This document shows, in pieces, positions 25,200-33,528 of a DNA stretch of 64,000 nt; the first letter of the stretch is position 1, and each line of letters opens with the position of its first letter. This DNA comes from an uncultured Lachnospiraceae bacterium (GTDB taxonomy: Bacteria > Bacillota > Clostridia > Lachnospirales > Lachnospiraceae): NCBI GenBank assembly GCA_910577015.1, contig CAJTKU010000011.1, positions 21,882-85,881 on the forward strand, given 5' to 3'. The notes beneath the pieces were generated by a model, which was given only the letters and a program-made list of their open reading frames with translations, was not told the DNA's origin and searched no databases. Both the position numbers and the translations under genes were made by a program.

Positions 25200-25370
25200 A
25201 TTTTGCATGGCGGTGGTCCCGGCGTGTATTTGTTCCAACAGGACGCGCTCTCGCTCGGGTAAAAACGCAGTGGTACATAAGATACCAAAGTACGGTATCC
25301 AAGTACCAGCGTTTTTACACGGTCCTTTATGGAATCAAATACACGCCGGGGCCACCGCCATGCAAAAAAT
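25200..25370. repeat. Palindromic element A, full copy (A2)
   Basis: 171 bp. The outer arms (about 25200-25238 and 25331-25370) pair with one insertion and one G-U type difference. Interior stems: GTAAAAACGC with GCGTTTTTAC, TGGTAC with GTACCA, GATACC with GGTATC, and AGGAC with GTCCT. Orientation is opposite to A3 and A4. Non-coding; lies 18 bp after giant lipoprotein 1. Confidence 0.85.
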
Positions 25371-25378
25371 AAGATTCC

Positions 25379-25407
25379 TTGTAAGTGGGGAAAAATTGTG
25401 GTAAGAT
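25379..25407 (+). promoter_or_regulatory. Predicted promoter of the CPBP protease gene
   Basis: TTGTAA (25379-25384), 17 bp, TAAGAT (25402-25407), directly after palindrome A2. Confidence 0.6.
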
Positions 25408-25437
25408 AGGGATGATTTTAAGTATGGGAGGAAAATG

Positions 25438-26337
25438 ATGGAAATGGAAGCAGAAAGAATCAGCGGGGGAAAAAGAGTCGGGTATTTTTTCCTGTCCCTG
25501 ACCCCGATGGCGGCGAGCCTTATCTTACAGGTTGTTATGGTTATACCGTTTGTTATTATTGCACTTGTGAAAATGTCTTTGTTTACGCAGCAGAATCCGC
25601 TTGCAACCCAGGACGAAGCGTTGGCAGTCTACATGGAAGCATATGTGAACCGCGCAGCGGCGGCTACTTTATGTTACCATATAGCAAGCCTGCCGGTTTT
25701 TGGGTTATGGTATTACTTTGGCTGTAAGAAGCCAAAACTGAAACAGTCCCTGAAAAATGTTTCCGGTAAAGCGGTGGCGATAGCGGTATTGGGCGGCGTG
25801 GTAATGTGCCTGCTCTCGGAAGGAATGGTCGGGGTGGAGCAGTTTATTGTTCCCAATCTGGTGGAGAAATATATGGAACTGATGGAAGCGGCAGGGATTG
25901 GCGTGGATGTCCTGACAATTATTGCTGCTGTAATCCTGGCGCCCATCGGGGAGGAAATTGTATGCCGGGGCATAACGCTGTATTATGCCAAAAAGGCGTT
26001 TCCCAGGTTCTGGATGGCAAATATTCTGCAGGCTGTGATGTTTGGCATTATGCACGCTAACTGGATTCAGGGGCTGTACGCTTTTGCCATCGGACTTATG
26101 CTGGGTTACCTGACGGAAAGATATCATTCGCTGATACCGGCAATGATACTGCACTTTGTCGTGAATTTTTCCAGCACCGTCTGGGTGGAAAAGGTGTTCG
26201 GGGGATGGTTCCCGGATGAATTATACGCCTATCTGATTTTGTTTTTCCTGATGTTAGCCGCTGCAATCGGGCTTGTTCTGTGGGGAGGTCCGGTCAAATC
26301 CCGTGAAAAGGCAGATAACAAGGCGATGGAATCTTAA
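25438..26337 (+). CDS. CPBP-family intramembrane glutamic endopeptidase (CAAX-like)
   Basis: 299 residues; the ATG at 25438 is 6 bp after GGGAGG, better spaced than the one at 25435. About seven or eight hydrophobic segments. The three family motifs are present: EEIVCRG (EExxxR, catalytic Glu pair), FGIMHAN (FxxxH) and HFVVNF (HxxxN). CPBP proteases in Firmicutes process peptides or provide bacteriocin self-immunity. No bacteriocin or precursor gene is visible nearby, so the substrate is unknown. It is a single-gene unit with its own promoter and a strong terminator. Confidence 0.9.
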   Translation: MEMEAERISGGKRVGYFFLSLTPMAASLILQVVMVIPFVIIALVKMSLFTQQNPLATQDEALAVYMEAYVNRAAAATLCYHIASLPVFGLWYYFGCKKPKLKQSLKNVSGKAVAIAVLGGVVMCLLSEGMVGVEQFIVPNLVEKYMELMEAAGIGVDVLTIIAAVILAPIGEEIVCRGITLYYAKKAFPRFWMANILQAVMFGIMHANWIQGLYAFAIGLMLGYLTERYHSLIPAMILHFVVNFSSTVWVEKVFGGWFPDELYAYLILFFLMLAAAIGLVLWGGPVKSREKADNKAMES

Positions 26338-26338
26338 C

Positions 26339-26392
26339 AAAAACGTACTCTTTTTGTCTTGCCTGGAAGCAGGCATAAAAGAGTACGTTTTT
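26339..26392. terminator. Long terminator hairpin after the CPBP gene
   Basis: AAAAACGTACTCTTTT (26339-26354) pairs with AAAAGAGTACGTTTTT (26377-26392), with GCCT/AGGC inside. The A- and T-tracts let it work in both directions. Confidence 0.85.
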
Positions 26393-26414
26393 ATATGGCA
26401 ATTTAATAAATTCT

Positions 26415-26447
26415 TAAGGTGACTATACCATATATATGGGCTATAAT
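26415..26447 (+). promoter_or_regulatory. Promoter of the giant-lipoprotein operon
   Basis: TAAGGTGA (26415-26422) overlaps the -35 GTGACT (26419-26424); 17 bp later comes TATAAT (26442-26447). TAAGGTGA and its 19-bp distance to the -10 are identical to the promoter at 22803-22835. Confidence 0.65.
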
Positions 26448-26511
26448 AGAAAATGGAGTATGAGATACTACAATATCATGTAAATAGAAAAGGAATAAGG
26501 GAGGATAAGGG

Positions 26512-28881
26512 ATGAAAAAGAAAAATGCACTATTCAGGATGCTTTCAGTTTTTTTGGCATCATTGATGCTTTTCAGTCTTGCTGCCTGCAAGGACAATCA
26601 GGAGCAGGAAGAAGACGACCAGCAAATCAGTGACAGTACATATGTGTATGTACCCCAGTTCCGCAGTCTCAATCAGGAAGAAGATTCATACATGGGCAGT
26701 TTTCAGGTGATGTCCAACAGGATGTACTTTGAAAAAACTGTTTATTCTGAAAACGAAAGGGAGTTCAGCTATCAGTATTTGGATTTGTCCAATCCGGACG
26801 GGGAGCCGGTTACGGTTTATCAAGAGGATGATTCCGAACAGGAGGAAGGTTTTTCCAGCAGTATCAATACGATATTTCCCGACGGTGCGGACGGCATCGT
26901 GCTGGTTACCAGAAAGCAGCCGGTACTGGATTGGGAAACTGCCACGGATGCGGATTATCAGAGGGTACAGAGGCAGACCGTCTACAATATGAAACATATT
27001 GCAGGGGATGGTTCGGAAACATTCAATGTTGACATTACAGAGTATGTGCAGATGGATGCGGACAACAGCTATATCCAGCATGCCATTGCGGATGCGGAGG
27101 GCAGGATATATATAAGCAACGGCAGTTCCTATATATGGGTTTTTGACAAAGAAGGCAGCCATGAGAGTACAATACAGCTTACGTCAAATCCTGCGTTTGG
27201 CGGATATGTCAATTCAATGGGCGTGTTGGGGGATGGCAGGGCTGCCTTTATGACCGATGGACCCGAAGGCATGTATATTGCGGCTTACAATGCGGATAAA
27301 AAGGATTTTTCCGATACATATGGCAATCTTCCGCCCCAAAGCTGGAACAGCGCATTGACGCCGGGATTTGAAGGCGGTGTGCTCATAAGCTCTCAGGACG
27401 CATTGTATGAATATGATTTGGAAACCCAGACATATAAAGAAATTCTGAAGTGGATGGACTGCGATATGCATCCTGATTATGTGAGGTATGCCGCAGCGAT
27501 GCCGGATGGCAGCATTATAGCTTATTATGAGGAGTGGGGCGGAACCAGCGACGGAACCAGCGAGCAGAGTATTGTGCAGATGAAAAAGACGCCGGCTTCG
27601 GAAGTGGTGCAAAAGAAGATTATCACGTTGGGCTGTATGTCAATGAGTCAGGGGCTGCAGTCTGCGGTGATAAGCTTTAACAAAAACAATCCGGAGTATA
27701 AAATCGAGGTGAAGGATTATACTGCTTCCCTTGACTGGTCTTCCGAGGATTACGCGAAATCCTTTGAGGACGCAAGAAACCGTTTCTATAATGATATTTT
27801 AACCGGTAATGCGCCGGATTTGTTCGTAGAATCAGATATAAACCTAAAGCAGTTTGCAACAATGGGAGTGATTGAAGATTTGACGCCGTACCTTGAAAAC
27901 AGCTCAGTGGTAAAGAAAAGCGATTTGTTTGAAAAGGTATTGGACGCATATACCATAAACGGCATCCTTTGTACCATTCCGGACAGTTTTACGATAAGTA
28001 CCCTGATTGGCAGGACTTCCGAGTTGGGGGAAGAGCCCGGCTGGACGATGGAAGAAATGATTGCTTATGCCGATGAGTATCCGGAAGCAGTGATTTTCCC
28101 TTATGCAAGCCGGGATGCAGTGCTTACGTATTGTCTGATGTTTAATTTTGACTCTTATGTTAATTGGGAGACAGGGGAATGCACCTTTGATTCTCCTGAG
28201 TTTAAACTGTTGCTGGAATTTGCGGCCCGGTATGGTGAAGAGGCGGACTATAATATATCCCAACCGAAGGTTTTGGCCAACCATGAAGCGTTGTTATGTA
28301 CGATGTCATTTTCGGATGTGCAGGACTGGCAGCTTATGGAAATGATGTTTAATGAACCCATCACTGCCATAGGCTTTCCTGCGACAGACTCCACAGGCAT
28401 CATGGCAGACGGTAGAAACGGCTTTTGTATCAGCGCAACTTCCCAGAATAAGGAAGCGGCGTGGGCATTCATAGAATCCCTGCTTACAGAAGAAGCGCAG
28501 AAAAATACGATGTTTAAATGGGGTTTCCCGATTCGGAAGTCTACTTATGACGAGATTTTGGAAGAAGCCATGACGCCGGATTATCAATTAAACCCGGATG
28601 GAACTCCCGTATTGGATGAGGATGGAAATCCCATTGAGGTTTCCCACCACAGTTACGGATATGATGATGTAACGTTTGAGCTTATGGCTGTTACGCAGGA
28701 GGAGGCGGACCGGATTGCCGAATTGTTTGACAGGATAGGCGGCACGGTCACTTACAACGAACAGTTAATGAGTATTATTAACGAAGAGGTGGAGCCTTAC
28801 TTTGCGGGGCAGAAGTCCGTGGAGGAAGTAACGGACGCCATTCAGGGAAGAATCAAATTATATGTAGATGAGAACAGGTAA
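26512..28881 (+). CDS. Giant solute-binding lipoprotein 2 (extra N-terminal domain + SBP family 1)
   Basis: 789 residues from the ATG at 26512, with AGGGAGG upstream. The lipobox SLAAC (Cys 25) anchors it outside. Residues about 40-360 are a beta-rich, propeller-like region (GRIYISNGSSYIWVFDKEG, LYEYDLETQTYKEIL) that aligns with the same part of lipoprotein 1. The binding domain starts near 368 (ITLGCMSMSQGLQSAVISFN) and carries YNDILTGNAPDLFVE, LCTIPDSFTISTLIGRTSEL and the ending EEVEPYFAGQKSVEEVTDAI. It is first in a six-gene operon with two permeases, an HlyD-like protein, a half-FtsX protein and lipoprotein 3. Ligand unknown. Confidence 0.82.
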   Translation: MKKKNALFRMLSVFLASLMLFSLAACKDNQEQEEDDQQISDSTYVYVPQFRSLNQEEDSYMGSFQVMSNRMYFEKTVYSENEREFSYQYLDLSNPDGEPVTVYQEDDSEQEEGFSSSINTIFPDGADGIVLVTRKQPVLDWETATDADYQRVQRQTVYNMKHIAGDGSETFNVDITEYVQMDADNSYIQHAIADAEGRIYISNGSSYIWVFDKEGSHESTIQLTSNPAFGGYVNSMGVLGDGRAAFMTDGPEGMYIAAYNADKKDFSDTYGNLPPQSWNSALTPGFEGGVLISSQDALYEYDLETQTYKEILKWMDCDMHPDYVRYAAAMPDGSIIAYYEEWGGTSDGTSEQSIVQMKKTPASEVVQKKIITLGCMSMSQGLQSAVISFNKNNPEYKIEVKDYTASLDWSSEDYAKSFEDARNRFYNDILTGNAPDLFVESDINLKQFATMGVIEDLTPYLENSSVVKKSDLFEKVLDAYTINGILCTIPDSFTISTLIGRTSELGEEPGWTMEEMIAYADEYPEAVIFPYASRDAVLTYCLMFNFDSYVNWETGECTFDSPEFKLLLEFAARYGEEADYNISQPKVLANHEALLCTMSFSDVQDWQLMEMMFNEPITAIGFPATDSTGIMADGRNGFCISATSQNKEAAWAFIESLLTEEAQKNTMFKWGFPIRKSTYDEILEEAMTPDYQLNPDGTPVLDEDGNPIEVSHHSYGYDDVTFELMAVTQEEADRIAELFDRIGGTVTYNEQLMSIINEEVEPYFAGQKSVEEVTDAIQGRIKLYVDENR

Positions 28882-28911
28882 CTGTTTCTTTGCAGATGGG
28901 AGAGTTTCGTT

Positions 28912-29820
28912 TTGCAAAAAGAGAAGAAATCAGGCAGGAAAAAGACGAGGGCAAGCAAGACCTTGCGGAAACAAAAAATAGGCTCGGGGCTGTATCTGGC
29001 CCCAAGCCTGATTGGAGTGCTGCTCTTTTATATTATTCCGTTTGTGGTGGTTATTTTCTATTCCATGGTAGATAATCCCATTGCCAAAAATTTTGTTTTT
29101 ATGGATAATTACAAGAGAGTCATACAAAATGAAGCGTTTAAAACAGGCGTTATCAACACGGCTACTTTTTCGGCGGTCGCAGTACCCCTTGCAGTGGTAT
29201 TGTCTTTGATTCTGGCTATGGTGCTGGATACCAAGCTGCCTTTCAGGAGCCAGTTCAGGACGTTCTTTTTAAGTCCCCTTATGGTGCCGGTGGCTTCCAT
29301 TGTCTTGATTTGGCAGGTGCTTTTCCACTACAACGGCGCCATCAACGAGGTGCTGGTAGCGCTGGGCGCAGGCAAGATTGACTGGATGAAATCCCAGTTT
29401 TCGCAGATTGTGGTTATTATCCTGTTTTTATGGAAGAACCTGGGATATAATATGATTCTGTTTATGGCGGCGTTAGCCAGCATTCCAAAGGATATGTTGG
29501 AGGTGGCGAGGCTGGAAAGCGCAACGCCCGTACAGACATTCTTTTATATCAAACTCAGGTACTTATCCTCCACGATATTATTTGTGACGATTATGTCTTT
29601 GATTAGTTCCTTTAAGGTATTCAGGGAGGTATATCTGCTGACCGGGAACCATCCATACCCGACGGTATATATGCTGCAGCATTTTATGAACAATGCGTTT
29701 GCTTCGCTGGATTATCAGAGACTGTCGGCAGCGGCGATATTAATGTCGCTTGTTATGATTGTAATTATCGGCACATTATTTATTGTGGAGAATCGTTTTG
29801 GAAAGGACGTGGAAGGATGA
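28912..29820 (+). CDS. ABC transporter permease (sugar type, UgpA/LplB-like)
   Basis: 302 residues from TTG 28912, with GGGAG about 8 bp upstream; the TTG start gives MQKEKKSGRKK. Six membrane segments follow a basic N-terminus. The EAA loop appears as PKDMLEVARLESATPVQTFF then YIKLRYL. It overlaps the next permease gene by 4 bp (ATGA), so the two are made together. Normally it would receive ligand from the binding lipoproteins encoded at both ends of the operon and use a shared ATPase. No ATPase gene is present. Confidence 0.88.
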   Translation: MQKEKKSGRKKTRASKTLRKQKIGSGLYLAPSLIGVLLFYIIPFVVVIFYSMVDNPIAKNFVFMDNYKRVIQNEAFKTGVINTATFSAVAVPLAVVLSLILAMVLDTKLPFRSQFRTFFLSPLMVPVASIVLIWQVLFHYNGAINEVLVALGAGKIDWMKSQFSQIVVIILFLWKNLGYNMILFMAALASIPKDMLEVARLESATPVQTFFYIKLRYLSSTILFVTIMSLISSFKVFREVYLLTGNHPYPTVYMLQHFMNNAFASLDYQRLSAAAILMSLVMIVIIGTLFIVENRFGKDVEG

Positions 29821-30773
29821 TGAGAGCGAGTAAAGGTGCTTTGCAGCGTGCCCTTCCTGCGGAAAGAGTCAAAAACACCGCCAGGCGGAAGAAAAGGATA
29901 CATACCTTTAAAATAGCCATTGCCACGATTGTTGCAGCAGCGTTTGCCATATTGTTTCTGCTCCCCATCGTGCTGACGATTACCAATTCTTTTATGTCTT
30001 CGTCAGAGATATCAGCCAATTACGGCGCGGTGTTTGCCACGAATGAAAAGGGCGGCAAGGTATTTATTTCGGAAACCATCAATCTGAAATTTATACCGGA
30101 TATGGTTTCTTTCAGCCAGTATATCACGGTATTGTTTAAGAGTCCGGAATATCTGCTAAAGTTCTGGAATTCCGCCGTACTGGTGGGACCGATAGTGTTT
30201 TTCCAGTTGTTTGTGGCGTTATTGGCCTCCTATGGGTTTACCAGATATAGGGGGCGTATACGGGAAATTATATTTTTTTCATATATCATATTGATGCTGA
30301 TGCCATATCAGGTTACGCTGGTGCCGAATTATCTGGTAGCAGGCTGGTTTAACCTGATAGATACTTACTGGGCAATCTGGCTGCCGGGCATTTTTTCACC
30401 GTTTGCGGTGTTTTTGCTTACCAAATTTATGCGGCGCATTCCAACTTCCGTAATTGAGGCGGCACAGATTGACGGTGCAGGAGAGTGGCAGATTTTCAAA
30501 CGTATCTGCCTGCCCCTTTGTAAGGGTGCAACTTGTTCCGCTGCCATCCTTGTCTTTATTGATTATTGGAATATGGTGGAGCAGCCCCTTATTTTGCTTT
30601 CCGACGAAGAAAAACATCCCCTTTCCGTTTTCTTAAGTAAAATCAACGCGGGAGAAATCGGTCTGGCATTTGCGGTGGCTACCATCTATATGGTGCCCAG
30701 CTTACTGGTGTTTTTATATGGAGAAGAATATCTGGTGGACGGTATAACCTATCAGGGTGGAATAAAAGGCTAG
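29817..30773 (+). CDS. ABC transporter permease (sugar type, UgpE/MalG-like)
   Basis: 318 residues starting at ATG 29817, overlapping the previous gene by 4 bp. A basic N-terminus is followed by six membrane segments. The EAA loop reads TSVIEAAQIDGAGEWQIFKR then ICLPL. A segment of about 40 residues between the first and second membrane segments (ISANYGAVFATNEKGGKVFI) is longer than usual and faces outside. It forms the second half of the importer channel. The ending EEYLVDGITYQGGIKG matches MalG-type permeases (LVxGxxxGaVKG). Confidence 0.88.
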   Translation: MMRASKGALQRALPAERVKNTARRKKRIHTFKIAIATIVAAAFAILFLLPIVLTITNSFMSSSEISANYGAVFATNEKGGKVFISETINLKFIPDMVSFSQYITVLFKSPEYLLKFWNSAVLVGPIVFFQLFVALLASYGFTRYRGRIREIIFFSYIILMLMPYQVTLVPNYLVAGWFNLIDTYWAIWLPGIFSPFAVFLLTKFMRRIPTSVIEAAQIDGAGEWQIFKRICLPLCKGATCSAAILVFIDYWNMVEQPLILLSDEEKHPLSVFLSKINAGEIGLAFAVATIYMVPSLLVFLYGEEYLVDGITYQGGIKG

Positions 30774-30797
30774 AAGCCGAGGAGGAGGACAAGGAAC

Positions 30798-32255
30798 ATG
30801 ACAGGAAAAAACAGGAGGGAATGGGTAAAGACAGCGGCAATCGTATTTTTATCGGTGATGCTGGTGCTTACTTTCTTTTCCAACACCATTATGAACTATT
30901 CCCTGCCGGAGGTGGCTGCGCAGTATGCCCAGTCGGGAACCATTACGGCAAAAATCCGCGGAACAGGCACGGTGGAGAGCGGCTCCCTTTACAATGTGAA
31001 GGTTACGGAGTCCAGAAAGGTGACGAGCGTGGAAGTCCGTGCCGGTGACAAAGTGGAGATAGGAGACGTCATCTGCTATCTGGATGACGTGGAGAGTGAG
31101 GAATTAAAAGCGGCAAGGAAGGCTCTGGAAGACGCGCAGGCTGCATATGAGACAGCGCTTCTCGCAGGAGATTTGAGTGTTGGAGCCATGCAGAATGCCG
31201 GATATACGGAATCCACCTCCAGCTACCGCAATAAGCTGATTGCGGCGCAGGCAGTGGTGGAGGATATCAACAGAAAATTGGAAGAACAGGCAGTGCGTTA
31301 TCAGGCGGCAAAGGAAGCAAAGGAAAGCGCGGATTTGGCCCTGACGCAGGCCCAGAACAATTTGAACAATTTAAATTCATGGGTGCAATACAACCAGACA
31401 GCCAGCGGCAATGCCAATGTGGATGAGCTTTTGAAGCAGCAGGACCAGGCGCAGCAAATTGCGATTGCAGCACAGAATACTGCTAATAATGCAGCGATGG
31501 AGTTTTCGAGGCTGGAAGCGGAAAAGGCCGATTTGGAAGCACAGCTTGCAGCGGCACAGGCGGATGTGGCAAGCCTTGCAAAAGACATAAACACTTCCCT
31601 TACCTTAGGAACGCTTAGTGACGCGGTTGCAAGGGCGAGAAAAGAAGTGGAGGAACTGGAAAGCAAGTCAATCGGAGCAACCGTAAAGGCGGAAGTTGCA
31701 GGAACCATCGTATCCGTTTCGGTAGTTGCAGGAGAGAGTACATCGCCTGAAACGCCCGTGGCGGTTATCCAGCCGGAGGGCAAAGGATTTACTTTAAGCT
31801 TCTCAGTGACGGCGGACCAGGCAAAAAGGATTTCTGTGGGTGACCCTGCGGAACTTGTAAATTCATGGTGGTACAATGACGTTACGGCTACGGTGGCATC
31901 CATCAAGCCGGACCCTCAGGACCCGTCCAGAAAGAAACTGGTAACATTTAACTTAAGCGGCGATTTGACGGCAGGGCAGTCTTTAAGCCTGCAGGTAGGG
32001 GAGAAGAGCGCGAACTATGACTGCATCGTACCCAACAGCGCCATCCGTGAGGACAACAACGGTAAGTTTGTCTTAGTGGTGGAGTCCAAGAGCAGTCCCC
32101 TGGGCAACCGTTATTTTGCAGTCAGGTATGATGTGGAAGTGCTGGCTTCCGACGATACCCAGTCGGCAATCAGCGGCTTGTATGGTTATGAATATGTCAT
32201 TACAACTTCTACCAAGCCGGTGGAAGCGGGAAAACAGGTAAGGCTGCCGGATTAA
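30798..32255 (+). CDS. HlyD/MacA-like periplasmic adaptor (membrane fusion) protein
   Basis: 485 residues. One N-terminal membrane segment (about 10-28), then a lipoyl-like half (about 45-98: AKIRGTGTVESGSLYNVKV, VEVRAGDKVEIGDVICYLDD). A long Ala/Glu/Gln coiled coil (about 99-290) and the second lipoyl half follow (IGATVKAEVAGTIVSVSVVA), then a beta-barrel region. In known systems such proteins bridge an ABC exporter to the envelope (MacA, YknX). Here the neighbours are importer-type permeases and a half-FtsX protein, which is unusual. It starts 24 bp after the permease gene, clearly in the same operon. Confidence 0.85.
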   Translation: MTGKNRREWVKTAAIVFLSVMLVLTFFSNTIMNYSLPEVAAQYAQSGTITAKIRGTGTVESGSLYNVKVTESRKVTSVEVRAGDKVEIGDVICYLDDVESEELKAARKALEDAQAAYETALLAGDLSVGAMQNAGYTESTSSYRNKLIAAQAVVEDINRKLEEQAVRYQAAKEAKESADLALTQAQNNLNNLNSWVQYNQTASGNANVDELLKQQDQAQQIAIAAQNTANNAAMEFSRLEAEKADLEAQLAAAQADVASLAKDINTSLTLGTLSDAVARARKEVEELESKSIGATVKAEVAGTIVSVSVVAGESTSPETPVAVIQPEGKGFTLSFSVTADQAKRISVGDPAELVNSWWYNDVTATVASIKPDPQDPSRKKLVTFNLSGDLTAGQSLSLQVGEKSANYDCIVPNSAIREDNNGKFVLVVESKSSPLGNRYFAVRYDVEVLASDDTQSAISGLYGYEYVITTSTKPVEAGKQVRLPD

Positions 32256-32277
32256 CAGGAAAGGCACGGGAAAATAT

Positions 32278-33528
32278 ATGAAGAAAATCATACAAAGACT
32301 GTCCCCCAAAATGATTGTATTTGGGCTGACCGGTTTTGCCGCCTTTTGTCTGGGTATTATCTTTGTCTGTATCAGTAATCATTTGGCGGGAAAACCGGAT
32401 ACGCAGAAAATGGCGCAGAGATGGGCTCCAAAGGGCGGCGCGTCCCAGGTAAGCTGTTTTTTCTCCAGGGATGCAGATTTTACGGAAGAAAGCATACTTT
32501 ATTTTGAGCATGCTTTGGATAAAGCGCTGGAGGAAGCCTCCATTGTCAGCGAATCGGAAAATGAAAGCGCAAGGCTCTGGGCGGACGCCTACAGTGCAAC
32601 CGGAAAAGTGACCATAATGAGCAACAAGGCATCCATCGAGGTGTCGGCGGTGGGCGTCGGAGGGGACTTCTTCCTGTTTCACCCGCTAAAGCTTCTGACA
32701 GGTTCCTATTTTTCCGGCAGTGATGTGATGCAGGATTATATCGTCATAGATGAAGACGCCGCATGGCAGTTATTCGGCTCCAACGATGTGGCGGGACAGA
32801 TTGTAACTATCAGCGGGATTCCCCATATCATTGCAGGCGTCATCGAAAGGGAAGAGGGAAGGCTTGCAGAGGAAGCAGGGTTAAATGCGTCCGTTGCCTA
32901 TGTGTCCTACACCACACTTAGCCAGTATGGCGTAGATTACGGATTGAATACCTACGAAATTGTTATGCCGAATCCCGTCACCGGATATGCCAGAAATTAT
33001 GTGGCGGAAAATATCGGCATAACGGAAAATGAAGTGGAAGTTGTGGAAAATTCCACAAGGTACAGTCTGGTATCACGGTTTAAGCTGCTTATGCAGTTTG
33101 GCACCAGGTCGATGAACGGGAAGGCGATTATTTACCCCTACTGGGAAAATATAGCAAGGGGATATGAAGATATTTTAGGGCTTCTGCTTGTACTAATGAC
33201 ATTGGCCTTTTTATATCCTGCGGTTCTTTTGATTATCCTGCTGGTTATCGCATGGAAGCATAAGACATGGACCGTAAAGAGTGTATGGGAAAAAGTAAAA
33301 GATAAGATAGACAGGTTCAGGGAAAAGCGCTGGGCAGCAAAAAAAAGGAAAAAGGAAAACGCTGGACTGCAGAAAGAAGGGAAGGAAAAACAAAAGAAAG
33401 AAAAGACAAAGAAAGAAAAAAAGCCGAAGCGGGAAAAGAAACCGAAACAGGCAAAGCATCTTTTCGGAAAGAAATCGGAGATAGATGCAGGGAATCATGA
33501 GGAGGAAAGTTATGAAAAAGTGGAGTAA
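32278..33528 (+). CDS. Half-size FtsX/MacB-like membrane protein
   Basis: 416 residues. One membrane segment near the N-terminus (about 14-34), an extracellular MacB_PCD-like domain (about 40-295: DYIVIDEDAAWQLFGSNDVA, then GQIVTISGIPHIIAGVIERE), a second membrane region (about 300-330) and a very basic Lys/Glu tail of about 80 residues. FtsX/MacB permeases have four membrane segments; here the last two are missing and replaced by the Lys tail. No ATPase gene adjoins. It follows the HlyD-like gene by 22 bp, so the two may form a MacA/MacB-like pair without transport function, or recruit an ATPase elsewhere. Its 3' end overlaps the next gene by 17 bp. Confidence 0.7.
   Translation: MKKIIQRLSPKMIVFGLTGFAAFCLGIIFVCISNHLAGKPDTQKMAQRWAPKGGASQVSCFFSRDADFTEESILYFEHALDKALEEASIVSESENESARLWADAYSATGKVTIMSNKASIEVSAVGVGGDFFLFHPLKLLTGSYFSGSDVMQDYIVIDEDAAWQLFGSNDVAGQIVTISGIPHIIAGVIEREEGRLAEEAGLNASVAYVSYTTLSQYGVDYGLNTYEIVMPNPVTGYARNYVAENIGITENEVEVVENSTRYSLVSRFKLLMQFGTRSMNGKAIIYPYWENIARGYEDILGLLLVLMTLAFLYPAVLLIILLVIAWKHKTWTVKSVWEKVKDKIDRFREKRWAAKKRKKENAGLQKEGKEKQKKEKTKKEKKPKREKKPKQAKHLFGKKSEIDAGNHEEESYEKVE

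Noticed and set aside
25183..25404. 73-codon open frame through palindrome A2
   Set aside because: It has no ribosome binding site and runs through the hairpin; coding in palindromes of this type arises by chance.
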